10,759 nt of DNA from an uncultured cyanobacterium (GTDB lineage Bacteria; Cyanobacteriota; Vampirovibrionia; Gastranaerophilales; Gastranaerophilaceae), in contig CABUXT010000042.1 of NCBI GenBank assembly GCA_902495705.1, forward strand, positions 1 through 10,759. The letters are read 5' to 3'. This document shows, one piece after another, positions 1-7,051 of the stretch. How positions within the stretch are numbered: the stretch's first letter is position 1; every line of letters begins with the position of its first letter. The notes beneath the pieces were generated by a model. The model made no database searches, was not told the DNA's origin, and worked only from the letters and a program-made list of their open reading frames with translations. The position numbers were made by a program, and so were the translations under genes.

Positions 1-49
1 AAAATCCGACAATAGCCAAAAGTGAACAATCAAACAAAACGAGTAAACG

Positions 50-102
50 ACAAAAGCCGAATTTGTTTGAGGAACGAAAGTGACGAGTTATTCGGCTATT
101 GT
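50..102. repeat. Inverted repeat near the left edge
   Basis: ACAAAAGCCGAA at 50-61 pairs with TTCGGCTATTGT at 91-102: 12 positions with one mismatch, around a 29-base loop. A further CAATAGCC lies at 10-17, so the arm sequence occurs once more nearby. Function is unknown; the stretch may be one end of a longer repeat cut by the window edge. Confidence 0.55.
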
Positions 103-200
103 ACGAGTTTTTAGTTTTATGTGAACGTTGGTGTGTCGTGGTGCTATTGCCACCAAAAGCACCCCTGCACGGAGTGCATGAAAAATAAAGACTTGAAGGG

Positions 201-244
201 CTTTGACCCCCTCACCTCACTCCTCTCCCACAAGGGGCGAGGAT
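201..244 (+). repeat. CTC/GAG-rich dispersed repeat, short copy
   Basis: This C-rich segment contains CCTCACCTCACTCCTCTCCC and then CACAAGGGGCGAGGATG. Its reverse complement matches 7052-7151, where the same sequence is split by a 56-base segment. A plausible frame through it reads FDPLTSLLSHKGRG, the look of translated intergenic repeats rather than a gene. It abuts the four-armed element beginning at 251. Confidence 0.6.
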
Positions 245-250
245 GTCATT

Positions 251-380
251 GTCACCCTGAACTAGATTCAGGGTCTATCCATTTGATTGAAAACAAAAGA
301 AATCAGCATTGATAGATTCTGAATAGCAAGAAAATTATGTGCTCATACTTCGCACAAATTTTCTAAGCTTTCAGAATGAC
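251..380 (+). repeat. Four-armed palindromic repeat, copy 1
   Basis: The element starts GTCACCCTGAA and ends TTCAGAATGAC. Hairpin 1 is ACCCTGAA (254-261) / TTCAGGGT (267-274) with a 5-base loop. Hairpin 2 spans 316-377: ATTCTGAA/TTCAGAAT, then AGC/GCT, AGAAAATT/AATTTTCT and TGTGC/GCACA. Alternatively the two inner arms can pair, TTCAGGGTCTATC (267-279) with GATAGATTCTGAA (311-323), 13 positions including two G-U pairs; the outer arms would then face each other. Copies lie at 7270-7418 (same orientation) and 10532-10664 (inverted). Similarity with copy 2 continues past the end, to a GTCAC at 393-397. No transposase is nearby, so a non-autonomous or REP/MITE-like element is the best description. 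Confidence 0.85.
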
Positions 381-499
381 AAATCCTATGTTGTCACAAT
401 GCTGACCTACAATCTTAATATCTTTATTCAGCCTGCCTTCCAGCCCTCTGAACTACTGCTTAGTAAATACCCAAAATCCTTTATTGTTGGTGGACATTA

Positions 500-2365
500 T
501 TACCCTGCCTGTTGAAGGCTTTCTTTCTTGTTTTTCTTCCACCACTTCTTTTTTTTTTGCGCAACGGTTTGTGATTTTGGCTTTTGCTCATTAAACACAC
601 TTGCCATCAATGTTGAGGCATAAACCGGTGTTGTATGTGCGTAGTCAAATATAATAACTCCATTTGCATTCATTATTCTGGTTTGATAAATTTGTCGGAT
701 TAAATCTTCCGGTGCGCCACCCATAAACGTTACAAACAACCCTGCATAAAGGTCAGTGCAAGGTGCTTTGATTCGCATAACATCGTTCATCATAGATGCA
801 AGCATTTTGGGGTCATAGGTCAAAAATAGCGGAGTGAAACCGTCAATATAACTGTTTGCTGACCAAGTTCTCCAATCTTGTTGTTTTGATGCTAAAGCAG
901 ATGCCAAATCTGGGAAAATAACAGCGCTGATATACACCTTTTTTTCTCTTCCTAATTTGCCGACCTTTTTCACAAAATTAGTGATGTTGTTTCTGCGGTA
1001 TTGATTCCAATCGTACCAACTTGCATCTGCTGTTGTCAAATCTACTGGGTCAACTCCATAAACTGATTTGAAGTCATTCCTTGCGTATTCAGTGAAACCC
1101 CAAGCATTTTGGTCGTTGCCTGCTGTTGCGTTAGGATATCTGATATAATCAAGGTTTATACCATCAGGTTTGTAAGTTGTGATGATTTCATCAAGCAATT
1201 CAAGCAAAAACTCCTGAACCTCAGGGTTTGCAGGGTCGATAAAATAGCCGTTATGTTCTGATACAGATTTTGTCGCGGTTGGAGATGATGCAAATTTCTT
1301 TGTCTTGTTTCCCCAATCCGGACGAACTGAAAGTATACTTGACGGATTTGATTCAGGTGGTTGGTTCCCAACATAGAAGGATTGGAACCAAATGTGGACT
1401 TTGATATCTCGTTTGTGAGCCTCTTTTATCCAAACATCAAGTGGGTCAAAACCTTCAAAGTTTTCATTTTGAACGGTAAAGCCATATTTGTTCATTGTTT
1501 TGCTTGGAAAAATTGTTTTTCCGTGGAAATAAGTTTCCAAAAATACACTGTTAAACCCTTCGGCTTTAATGTTGTCAAGAGTTGCTATGATTTGTTCTTT
1601 AGAGGTTTCTGTAGGTCTAATCCAAGTGCCTTTTAATTCTGTTTTAATGTATGGCAAAGATGTTTTGATTGCCATATTAGCAGCATCAATTGCCTCTTCT
1701 GTGTATTGACGCAAAATTGTACTGTTTTGTTTTTCGTTATCTGCAATTTTTAAATAATTTTCTGCGGTTTGAATGTGACTTTCCGGTAGTTGGTGGTTGT
1801 AATTCGGAACGGTGCTTTTGTAGTAATCAATTATTGATTGAGCCTCTTTAATTTTCGCTTTTGCCTCATAAGTATAGCTGTCGGAGGTTGTGTATACGGT
1901 CAAAGTGCTGTTTAAGATATCGACATATACTTTTGAACCGACTGTAATATTTTGGGTAATCCAATTTTTAGCAACGCCATGACCGCTTATTACAAGTCCG
2001 TTTTTCGGGATAGTAGAATCAGCACCGCTAAGAGAGGTAACTATATTATCTTCAACGATTGCCTCTGTCCCAAATTCGTTAGTTCCTGTGTGGATACCGA
2101 AATTTGGAGTGTATACAACAAGTTTATTCGCTCCGCGCCCTCCGGGGTAGAAACTTGCGCTATAACTGGGGTCAATAGAATTTATTTTAGTTGTACTTTT
2201 TTTGAATACGACTTCATTTGAATCAATATTTAGAGGAGCAAAAGCGTTGACTTGTTCTGTTATATCAAGCGGAAAGTTTACTGTAGGGTAATTATCTTCT
2301 GCTTGGGCGCAAGGGTGGACAGAAAATAATGCGATAAGTAAAATTGTTAAATATATTTTTTTCAT
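500..2365 (-). CDS. Exported GHL10-type glycoside hydrolase-like protein (PF02638 / YngK-like)
   Basis: This 621-aa protein has a signal peptide (about residues 1-22, MKKIYLTILLIALF… cleaved after AQA). An N-terminal beta-rich domain follows (about 25-165; GTNEFGTEAIVEDN and IPKNGLVISGHG), then a helical segment (165-240) and a glycoside-hydrolase-like barrel (about 243-590). The barrel shows ELKGTWIRPTE at 243-253, VHIWFQ near 323, YFIDPANPEV near 374 and the family-typical DGINLDYIRYP at 401-411, whose D406 is the likely active-site acid. Family members are thought to act on cell-wall or other polysaccharides, but the substrate is not established and cannot be told here. The C-terminus is a lysine/tryptophan tail (604-615), encoded partly by a run of ten A. 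The ATG overlaps the stop of the TPR gene by one base and AGAAGGA lies 9 bases upstream, so the genes are probably translationally coupled. Confidence 0.88.
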   Translation of the reverse strand: MKKIYLTILLIALFSVHPCAQAEDNYPTVNFPLDITEQVNAFAPLNIDSNEVVFKKSTTKINSIDPSYSASFYPGGRGANKLVVYTPNFGIHTGTNEFGTEAIVEDNIVTSLSGADSTIPKNGLVISGHGVAKNWITQNITVGSKVYVDILNSTLTVYTTSDSYTYEAKAKIKEAQSIIDYYKSTVPNYNHQLPESHIQTAENYLKIADNEKQNSTILRQYTEEAIDAANMAIKTSLPYIKTELKGTWIRPTETSKEQIIATLDNIKAEGFNSVFLETYFHGKTIFPSKTMNKYGFTVQNENFEGFDPLDVWIKEAHKRDIKVHIWFQSFYVGNQPPESNPSSILSVRPDWGNKTKKFASSPTATKSVSEHNGYFIDPANPEVQEFLLELLDEIITTYKPDGINLDYIRYPNATAGNDQNAWGFTEYARNDFKSVYGVDPVDLTTADASWYDWNQYRRNNITNFVKKVGKLGREKKVYISAVIFPDLASALASKQQDWRTWSANSYIDGFTPLFLTYDPKMLASMMNDVMRIKAPCTDLYAGLFVTFMGGAPEDLIRQIYQTRIMNANGVIIFDYAHTTPVYASTLMASVFNEQKPKSQTVAQKKKKWWKKNKKESLQQAG

Positions 2366-3054
2366 TATTTTGTCCTTCTTTTGCTATAATATCCCGAATT
2401 GCGGTATTTAATCTCTTCAAGTTCTCTGATTTTGTCAGGAAGTGCGCTACTATTTGGTTTCATCAGATACGCTTTTTTATAATATTGGTTTGCTCTTAGC
2501 AGGTCTCCCAGTTTTTCGTACATCAAAGCCATTTTGATTAGTACATTGAAATTTTCTTTGCTACCATTTTCAAAAGCTATGTTATAAAAGTATAAAGCTC
2601 TTTTGTAATCATCCCTAGAATAATAATATTCCCCAAAGTAGTAATTTGTATCTGCGTTGAGTTTATCTATTTTCAGAGCTTTGAAAAAGTAAGCTTTTGC
2701 ATAACTGTTTTGGTCTTCATAATCGTAAACCCTTGCCATTTGGACTATTGGGTACAAATCTTTTGGGTCAATTTGAGTAAGTATAAAATACTCACCGCTC
2801 GCTCTTAATAAAAAATCTTTCTTTTGGTTTTCGTCTCTGGTTGTTAGTGCTTTGTTAAAATAATAATCAGCTTTTTTCAAAGTTTCAGCTTTATCAATTT
2901 TAGAATAATCAATAAAATTATTGTTATATTTTATCACACCATATTCAACCGCATAACTCTTATCAAAACTGCAGGTGCTTCCCAATAGAAGAAAAGCACC
3001 GAACAGAATTGTTAAAAACTTTTTATTATAAATCAGAGTATTTTGGTACTGCAT
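2365..3054 (-). CDS. Exported TPR-repeat protein
   Basis: The protein is about 229 aa from the chosen ATG. It has an N-terminal hydrophobic signal (KKFLTILFGAFLLLG, likely cleaved after SYA) followed by three to four tetratricopeptide-like helix pairs. Visible units include YPIVQMARVYDYEDQNSYAK, NYYFGEYYYSRDDYKRALYF and VLIKMALMYEKLGDLLRANQ. TPR domains usually mediate protein-protein contacts, so it may scaffold the secreted products of this operon; that is inference. The frame is open upstream to an ATG at 3108, but that start would put 83 bases inside the preceding gene and 18 residues before a normal-looking signal peptide. The ATG at 3054 still overlaps by 29 bases, and I see no good ribosome binding site for either. 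The start is therefore uncertain, with coupling to the upstream gene likely. The stop shares one base with the next gene's ATG. Confidence 0.8.
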   Translation of the reverse strand: MQYQNTLIYNKKFLTILFGAFLLLGSTCSFDKSYAVEYGVIKYNNNFIDYSKIDKAETLKKADYYFNKALTTRDENQKKDFLLRASGEYFILTQIDPKDLYPIVQMARVYDYEDQNSYAKAYFFKALKIDKLNADTNYYFGEYYYSRDDYKRALYFYNIAFENGSKENFNVLIKMALMYEKLGDLLRANQYYKKAYLMKPNSSALPDKIRELEEIKYRNSGYYSKRRTK

Positions 3055-3343
3055 CAATGTTGTGATGATAGAATGAATAATCCTCTGCTGCAGGGTCTGT
3101 ATATACATACAATTTTCTCCAGAATCTTACGAATTTATTTTGTTTTTTGAAAGCTGCTTCGTCTTTAGTGTAATATTCTTGACCCATAGCTCTGGCTTTA
3201 CTCATATTTACCATATTGGTCATTTCTTCAGAGTAGCCGTTGTTTTGCAAAACTGCAGGGTTTGATGCTTGGTCTACAGAAACTGCTGCGCTTGCGATTG
3301 TAGGAATTGCTGCTGCGATTGCAATCAGTAATAATTTTTTCAT
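3026..3343 (-). CDS. Small secreted protein of unknown function
   Basis: This 105-aa protein has a classic signal peptide, MKKLLLIAIAAAIPTIASA, giving a mature form of about 86 aa. The mature part is polar with an aromatic C-terminal half (KFVRFWRKLYVYTDP, then EDYSFYHHN); it has no cysteine and no domain I recognise. The frame could start at a GTG at 3349, but AGAGG at 3351-3355 would overlap that codon. It is properly spaced for the ATG at 3343, which is chosen. The gene is first in a three-gene unit with the TPR and GHL10 genes, behind two tandem promoters, so its product probably works with them outside the cytoplasmic membrane. Function is unknown. Confidence 0.8.
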   Translation of the reverse strand: MKKLLLIAIAAAIPTIASAAVSVDQASNPAVLQNNGYSEEMTNMVNMSKARAMGQEYYTKDEAAFKKQNKFVRFWRKLYVYTDPAAEDYSFYHHNIDAVPKYSDL

Positions 3344-3365
3344 AGTCACCTCTTTTTTATACCTA

Positions 3366-3394
3366 ATTATATTTTTTTTTCATAACCATTGCAA
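3366..3394 (-). promoter_or_regulatory. Sigma70-type promoter, proximal, for the secreted-protein operon
   Basis: Read on the minus strand: TTGCAA (3394-3389), a 17-base spacer, TATAAT (3371-3366). The -10 is a full consensus match and the spacer is optimal. Predicted transcription start near 3359 gives a short leader with the AGAGG site before the ATG at 3343. Confidence 0.7.
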
Positions 3395-3398
3395 CAAT

Positions 3399-3427
3399 AT
3401 TATAATTTGTTTACAAAAAAGTGTCAT
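3399..3427 (-). promoter_or_regulatory. Sigma70-type promoter, distal, tandem to the one at 3366-3394
   Basis: Read on the minus strand: ATGACA (3427-3422), a 17-base spacer, TATAAT (3404-3399). It matches consensus at 5 of 6 and 6 of 6 positions. It lies directly after the ispG stop and 33 bases upstream of the proximal promoter, so the exported-protein genes can be transcribed independently of ispG from two start points. Confidence 0.65.
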
Positions 3428-3430
3428 ATA

Positions 3431-4486
3431 TTATTTGTATGATTTTGTAATAACTTCTTCAAGTTTATCCAAAAGTTCAGATTCCGGAACTTTTGCAATA
3501 ATCTCACCTTTTTTAAATATATAACCTTCGTTGATGCCGCCTGCTATACCAAAGTCAGCATTAGCAGCCTCCCCAGGACCGTTTACGGCACAGCCCATAG
3601 TTGCAATTGTAATATTTGCATCGAGGTTTTTAAATCTGTTTTCAACTTTTTTAGCAAGTTCAATCAGATTAATTTGAGTTCTTCCGCAAGTTGGGCAAGA
3701 TACAAAATTGACTCCGTGTTGCCTTATTTTCAAACTTTTTAAAATTTCAAATCCTGCAAAAACTTCTTCTATCGGATTTTCTGTCAAAGAAACTCTGATT
3801 GTATCGCCGATACCTTCTGCTAAAAGTGTGCCAAGTCCGACAGCAGACTTAATTAATCCGTTTTTCAAAGTTCCTGCCTCTGTAATCCCAAGATGGAGCG
3901 GATAATCAACTTTTTGAGCCATAAGACGATAAGCCTCAATAGTTGTCAAAACATCGGATGATTTCAGTGAAATTTTAATTTGGTCAAAATCCAAATCTTC
4001 TAAGATTTGAATATGTTTCATCGCACTTTCAACCATTTTTTCAGAAAGCGGAATATCCTTTTCTTTCAGGTCTTTTTCTAAAGAGCCTGCGTTTACTCCG
4101 ATTCTGATTGGAATGTTTTGCTGTTTGGCTAAAGTTACAACTTTTTCCACATTTTCACGTTTGCCGATATTCCCAGGGTTCAGTCTCAGTGCTGAAATAC
4201 CGTTATTAATACATTGAATTGCTAAACGGTAGTCAAAATGAATATCCGCAATCAACGGAACAGGTGAAGTTTTTACCAAAGTTTTTATTGCCTCAGCCGC
4301 ATCTTTATTAAGTACGGCAAGTCTGACAAGCTCGCATCCTGCATCAGCCAGTTCTTTGATTTGGTGTGAAGTTTGTGCAATGTCTCTTGTGTCTGTGTTG
4401 CACATAGATTGCACACTAATCGGATTATTATTACCGATTTTTACATTTCCTATTGAAATTTCTTTCGATTTTCTTCTTTTTATCAT
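3431..4486 (-). CDS. ispG: 4-hydroxy-3-methylbut-2-en-1-yl diphosphate synthase (flavodoxin/ferredoxin)
   Basis: IspG (GcpE) carries out the reductive step of the MEP isoprenoid pathway, turning methylerythritol 2,4-cyclodiphosphate into HMBPP with a [4Fe-4S] cluster. The 351-aa protein is the compact two-domain bacterial form without the extra middle domain. The N-terminal TIM barrel shows PISVQSMCNTDTRD at 22-35, ADIHFDY at 80-86 and ALRLNPGNIG at 99-108. The C-terminal iron-sulfur domain has cluster cysteines C264 and C267 (SCPTCGRT) and C299 (MGCAVNGPGEA), with the conserved glutamate E306. The start is the family-typical MIKRRKS. No Shine-Dalgarno precedes it; an extended -10 lies 6 bases upstream. 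It is divergent, 39 bases apart, from the phosphoesterase gene. Confidence 0.97.
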   Translation of the reverse strand: MIKRRKSKEISIGNVKIGNNNPISVQSMCNTDTRDIAQTSHQIKELADAGCELVRLAVLNKDAAEAIKTLVKTSPVPLIADIHFDYRLAIQCINNGISALRLNPGNIGKRENVEKVVTLAKQQNIPIRIGVNAGSLEKDLKEKDIPLSEKMVESAMKHIQILEDLDFDQIKISLKSSDVLTTIEAYRLMAQKVDYPLHLGITEAGTLKNGLIKSAVGLGTLLAEGIGDTIRVSLTENPIEEVFAGFEILKSLKIRQHGVNFVSCPTCGRTQINLIELAKKVENRFKNLDANITIATMGCAVNGPGEAANADFGIAGGINEGYIFKKGEIIAKVPESELLDKLEEVITKSYK

Positions 4487-4492
4487 AAAATA

Positions 4493-4501
4493 ATTGTATC
4501 A
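4493..4501 (-). promoter_or_regulatory. Extended -10 promoter giving a predicted leaderless ispG mRNA
   Basis: The minus strand reads TGATACAAT (extended -10 TG-n-TACAAT), then six bases, then the ispG ATG. A start 7 bases after the -10 would fall on the A of the ATG. No recognisable -35 is present; that position is occupied by the purine-rich ribosome binding site of the divergent gene on the other strand. Confidence 0.5.
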
Positions 4502-4525
4502 CATAAAAAAGAGAGGGAAAGATTT

Positions 4526-5260
4526 ATGAGAATTGCGGTATTATCTGACTTACACGCTAACGCGCAAGCACTTGAGGCTGTTATGAATGATGTAGTTAAT
4601 CAAAATTGTGAGCATGTATTTTGCTTGGGTGATATCGCACTGGCAGGTCCTCAACCTAAAGAGGTTACGGATTATGTAATGGCTCAAAATACTTGGACAG
4701 TAATCCAAGGTAATACAGACAAAATGATTGCTCAGTACGGTCCTGAAGTTATTGATTTTTTGGAGGCTCAATATCCTGTTATGGCAAATGCTATTGCTGA
4801 CGATGTTTTGGCTTTGGATGATGCGCATAGAGCATATTTAGCTGAACTTCCTCCAATGTTGAGTTTTGAAGTTGAAGGTTGTACGGTTTTATTGGTTCAC
4901 GGTTCCCCTCGTGCAAATAATGAAGATATTTTGCCTGAAATGCCAATTGATGTGGTTGAAGAAATTATTCAAGGTACTACAGAAAAATTGATTCTTTGCG
5001 GTCACACACATGTCCCTTGCGGATATCAAACAAATACAAATCAAACTGTTGTAAATGTTGGTAGTGTAGGACGTCCAATGACCCCTCAACCAAAAGCATG
5101 TTATGCTATTGTCGATTTTTCTCAAGGTTCATTTGAGGTTCGTCACAGATTTGTTGATTATGACAATGTTTTGGCTGCTCAAATTATGTCTCAAAGAGGA
5201 TTTGTCGGAGCAGACAGACTTGCTGATTTGTTGTTAAATCCGATTGAACGTCATATCTAA
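4526..5260 (+). CDS. Calcineurin-like metallophosphoesterase (YfcE/MJ0936-like)
   Basis: This 244-aa cytoplasmic protein has the complete metal-binding set of the family: D8 and H10 (SDLHAN), D36 (LGDIALAG), N63 (GNTD), H125 (VHGSP) and H160/H162 (CGHTHVP), followed by the NVGSVGRP motif. Members hydrolyse phosphodiesters or phosphomonoesters with two bound metals; the substrate cannot be predicted from sequence. There is no signal peptide or membrane segment. A good ribosome binding site (GAGAGGGA, 4511-4518) precedes the ATG. A TAAAAT at 4486-4491 could be its -10, inside the ispG start codon region, so the two divergent promoters probably overlap. The cysteine-cluster gene follows after 11 bases, likely co-transcribed. 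Confidence 0.92.
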   Translation: MRIAVLSDLHANAQALEAVMNDVVNQNCEHVFCLGDIALAGPQPKEVTDYVMAQNTWTVIQGNTDKMIAQYGPEVIDFLEAQYPVMANAIADDVLALDDAHRAYLAELPPMLSFEVEGCTVLLVHGSPRANNEDILPEMPIDVVEEIIQGTTEKLILCGHTHVPCGYQTNTNQTVVNVGSVGRPMTPQPKACYAIVDFSQGSFEVRHRFVDYDNVLAAQIMSQRGFVGADRLADLLLNPIERHI

Positions 5261-5271
5261 GTGGTGTAGTG

Positions 5272-5949
5272 ATGGAAAATTTGACCTCTCATTTAGCTGA
5301 CTTGCAGGCAAATTACAGGAAAGTTTTTCTTGAATTTGCAAATAGTTTGTTGGTTCAAATTGTGGAACTCAGACCAAAAAGTTTGAATGGTGAAATTTTT
5401 GACAAATACCTTCAAGGTTCTGATGGTAAGACTTGGCAATTATCCGTGTTGAAACTTATAAATAGAGAACTTTCAAAAATTCCTAATGAATTGCAGTCTG
5501 TGAAAAGTTTGCGCAAAAATTCTCACTGTGTTGGTTGTGGGGTTTGTTGTAAATTTGCGGTGAGTGAGTTTTCGCCTGTTGAATTAAATCAAAAAGCTAG
5601 TCAGGGCGATAATTTTGCCTCTCAATTTGTAAAGACTTTCATCCCTTATGAGAATTTGGACGCAGTCAAAAAGGTTTTTCCTCAGTACGTGGAATTTTTG
5701 CAAAATAGCGAAACTGATGGTAAATATTACTTTTACCATTGTCCAAAAGTTGCAAGTGATAACAAATGCCCTGATTATGAAAACAGACCGCAAATTTGTC
5801 GCGACTTTCCTGATAATCCTATTGCCTTTCTGCCTTTAACGTGTGGGTATATGGATTGGAAACAAAAATCCGAACTCAAAATGCTTGAACTCAATGCAAA
5901 ATCTGAAATTCTGAATTTTTACAAAGCCAAACTTCTTGAGATTGTTTAA
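5272..5949 (+). CDS. YkgJ-family cysteine-cluster protein
   Basis: The protein is 225 aa. The first about 80 residues are helical and of no clear family. The rest is a YkgJ-type zinc/iron-binding domain (PF03692): CVGCGVCCKFA near residue 86, then HCPKV, NKCPDYENRPQICRDFP and TCGY, giving at least eight spaced cysteines suited to a metal site. Function of the family is not firmly known; a metal- or Fe-S-linked role is usually assumed. A GTG at 5269 is also in frame, directly before the ATG at 5272; the ATG is preferred. No strong ribosome binding site is seen (GTGGTG upstream), so translation may be coupled to the phosphoesterase gene ending 11 bases before. rlmN follows after 27 bases. Confidence 0.85.
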   Translation: MENLTSHLADLQANYRKVFLEFANSLLVQIVELRPKSLNGEIFDKYLQGSDGKTWQLSVLKLINRELSKIPNELQSVKSLRKNSHCVGCGVCCKFAVSEFSPVELNQKASQGDNFASQFVKTFIPYENLDAVKKVFPQYVEFLQNSETDGKYYFYHCPKVASDNKCPDYENRPQICRDFPDNPIAFLPLTCGYMDWKQKSELKMLELNAKSEILNFYKAKLLEIV

Positions 5950-5970
5950 ATATTTTTAGCATGTGATAAT
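5942..5970 (+). promoter_or_regulatory. Extended -10 promoter giving a predicted leaderless rlmN mRNA
   Basis: TTGTTT (5942-5947), a 17-base spacer, GATAAT (5965-5970), with TG at 5962-5963 forming an extended -10. The ATG of rlmN begins at 5977, six bases after the -10, so initiation would fall on the start codon. No Shine-Dalgarno is present. The -35 overlaps the stop region of the upstream gene. Confidence 0.5.
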
Positions 5971-5976
5971 TGAAGT

Positions 5977-6996
5977 ATGGAAACTTTATCAGGATTAAAT
6001 TTAAAAGAAATTGAAAAAATAACCGATTCACTTGGTGCGACTAAATTTAGAGCGCGTCAAATTCACAATTGGATTTACTTAAAATCAGTCAAAGATATTG
6101 ATGAAATGACCGATTTATCAAAGAAATTTCGTGAAGAATTAAAAACTGTAGCAAATGTTACTGATATAAGAATAAAAGTTAAACAGGTTAGTTCTGACGG
6201 AACTATTAAATATTTGCTTGAATATCCTGACGGAGAATGTGTTGAGACAGTTTTGATGCGTTTTGACAATCGCGCAAACTTGACGGCTTGTGTTAGTTCT
6301 CAAGTCGGTTGTGCTGTTAATTGTTCGTTTTGCGCTACAGGCAAACGCGGTTTTATCAGAAATTTGTCTTATAAAGAAATTATTGAACAGGTTTTGACAA
6401 TCCAGCGAGATACAGGATTGAAGGTCACAAATGTTGTGTTTATGGGACAGGGTGAACCTTTGTTGAACTTGGATAATGTTTTAAAAGCGATGGAATTATT
6501 TAACGAAAGTTTTCAAATCGGTGCAAGACGTTTGACTGTATCAACATCAGGTATTATTCCGCAAATCAGAAAACTTGCTGACCTTGATATGCAATCAACA
6601 TTGGCACTATCATTGCATGCATCAAACCACGAAACGCGTAAGAAATTGATGCAAATTGAAAATAAATATCCGATGGATGAACTGCACAAAGCTTTGAAAT
6701 ACTATGTAGAAAAGACCGGCAGAAGAATTACTATCGAGTATCTTTTGATTAAGGATTTGAATGACACGGTTGAATCAGCAAAACAACTTGCTGCGTACCT
6801 AAAGGATATCAAATGTAATATCAATTTGATTCCGTATAATCCGACAGAAAAGAATGATTATAAGCGTCCATCAAATAATTCAATTATGAAATTTAAGTCA
6901 TTGATGGAGCATTCAGGCAAAAAGGTTACTGTGCGACTCGAACGTGGTGCTGATATTGATGCTGCTTGCGGTCAGTTGCGTGGAAAAGTGGATTAG
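5977..6996 (+). CDS. rlmN: Dual-specificity 23S rRNA (A2503) / tRNA (A37) C2-methyltransferase
   Basis: RlmN is a radical SAM enzyme that methylates C2 of A2503 in 23S rRNA and of A37 in some tRNAs, using a methyl-cysteine intermediate. The 339-aa protein is of normal length. The N-terminal helical RNA-binding region includes ATKFRARQIHNWIY (21-34). ECVETVLM lies at 87-94, and the radical SAM cluster is C112-x3-C116-x2-C119 (GCAVNCSFCATGKRG). GQGEPLLN at 157-164 is the SAM-binding GGEP-like motif. Both catalytic cysteines expected from the E. coli enzyme are present: C331 (DAACGQLRG, the methylated one) and C105 (TACVSS), so this is RlmN and apparently active. It lies 27 bases after the cysteine-cluster gene but has its own predicted promoter. 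Confidence 0.97.
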   Translation: METLSGLNLKEIEKITDSLGATKFRARQIHNWIYLKSVKDIDEMTDLSKKFREELKTVANVTDIRIKVKQVSSDGTIKYLLEYPDGECVETVLMRFDNRANLTACVSSQVGCAVNCSFCATGKRGFIRNLSYKEIIEQVLTIQRDTGLKVTNVVFMGQGEPLLNLDNVLKAMELFNESFQIGARRLTVSTSGIIPQIRKLADLDMQSTLALSLHASNHETRKKLMQIENKYPMDELHKALKYYVEKTGRRITIEYLLIKDLNDTVESAKQLAAYLKDIKCNINLIPYNPTEKNDYKRPSNNSIMKFKSLMEHSGKKVTVRLERGADIDAACGQLRGKVD

Positions 6997-7010
6997 GGCA
7001 GTATTTTATA

Positions 7011-7045
7011 CCCTCTCCTAGGGAGAGGTCCAGGGTGAGGGGTTG
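7011..7045 (+). repeat. CCTCTCC hairpin repeat after rlmN
   Basis: CCTCTCC (7012-7018) and GGAGAGG (7022-7028) form a perfect 7-bp stem with a 3-base loop, followed by GGTGAGGGG. It starts 15 bases after the rlmN stop. This CCCTCTCC…GGTGAGGG arrangement resembles short intergenic repeats found in many bacteria. Confidence 0.6.
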
Positions 7046-7051
7046 ATAAAA

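Larger units (their letters stand above)
1..499. other. Gene-free repeat-bearing stretch downstream of the GHL10 gene
   Basis: No convincing gene is present. A 63-codon open frame at 121-312 only translates repeats: its C-terminal part (…HPELDSGSI…) reads straight through the palindromic element at 251-380, and it has no ribosome binding site. The stretch holds an inverted repeat (50-102), a small hairpin GCAC-gga-GTGC (168-178), a CTC/GAG-rich repeat (201-244) and the four-armed element (251-380). No clear intrinsic terminator for the gene ending at 500 was found; the element's hairpins lie about 120 bases downstream of its stop. Confidence 0.7.

Noticed and set aside
3..118. Minus-strand frame open to the left edge
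   Set aside because: No ATG start, no recognisable protein pattern, and it spans an inverted repeat; chance openness is likely in AT-rich DNA.
121..312. 63-codon plus-strand open frame
   Set aside because: Its translation (…HPELDSGSI…) reads through dispersed repeats, and there is no ribosome binding site.
7012..7028. CCTCTCC/GGAGAGG hairpin as the rlmN terminator
   Set aside because: No T run follows, and similar hairpins occur in the adjacent repeats.
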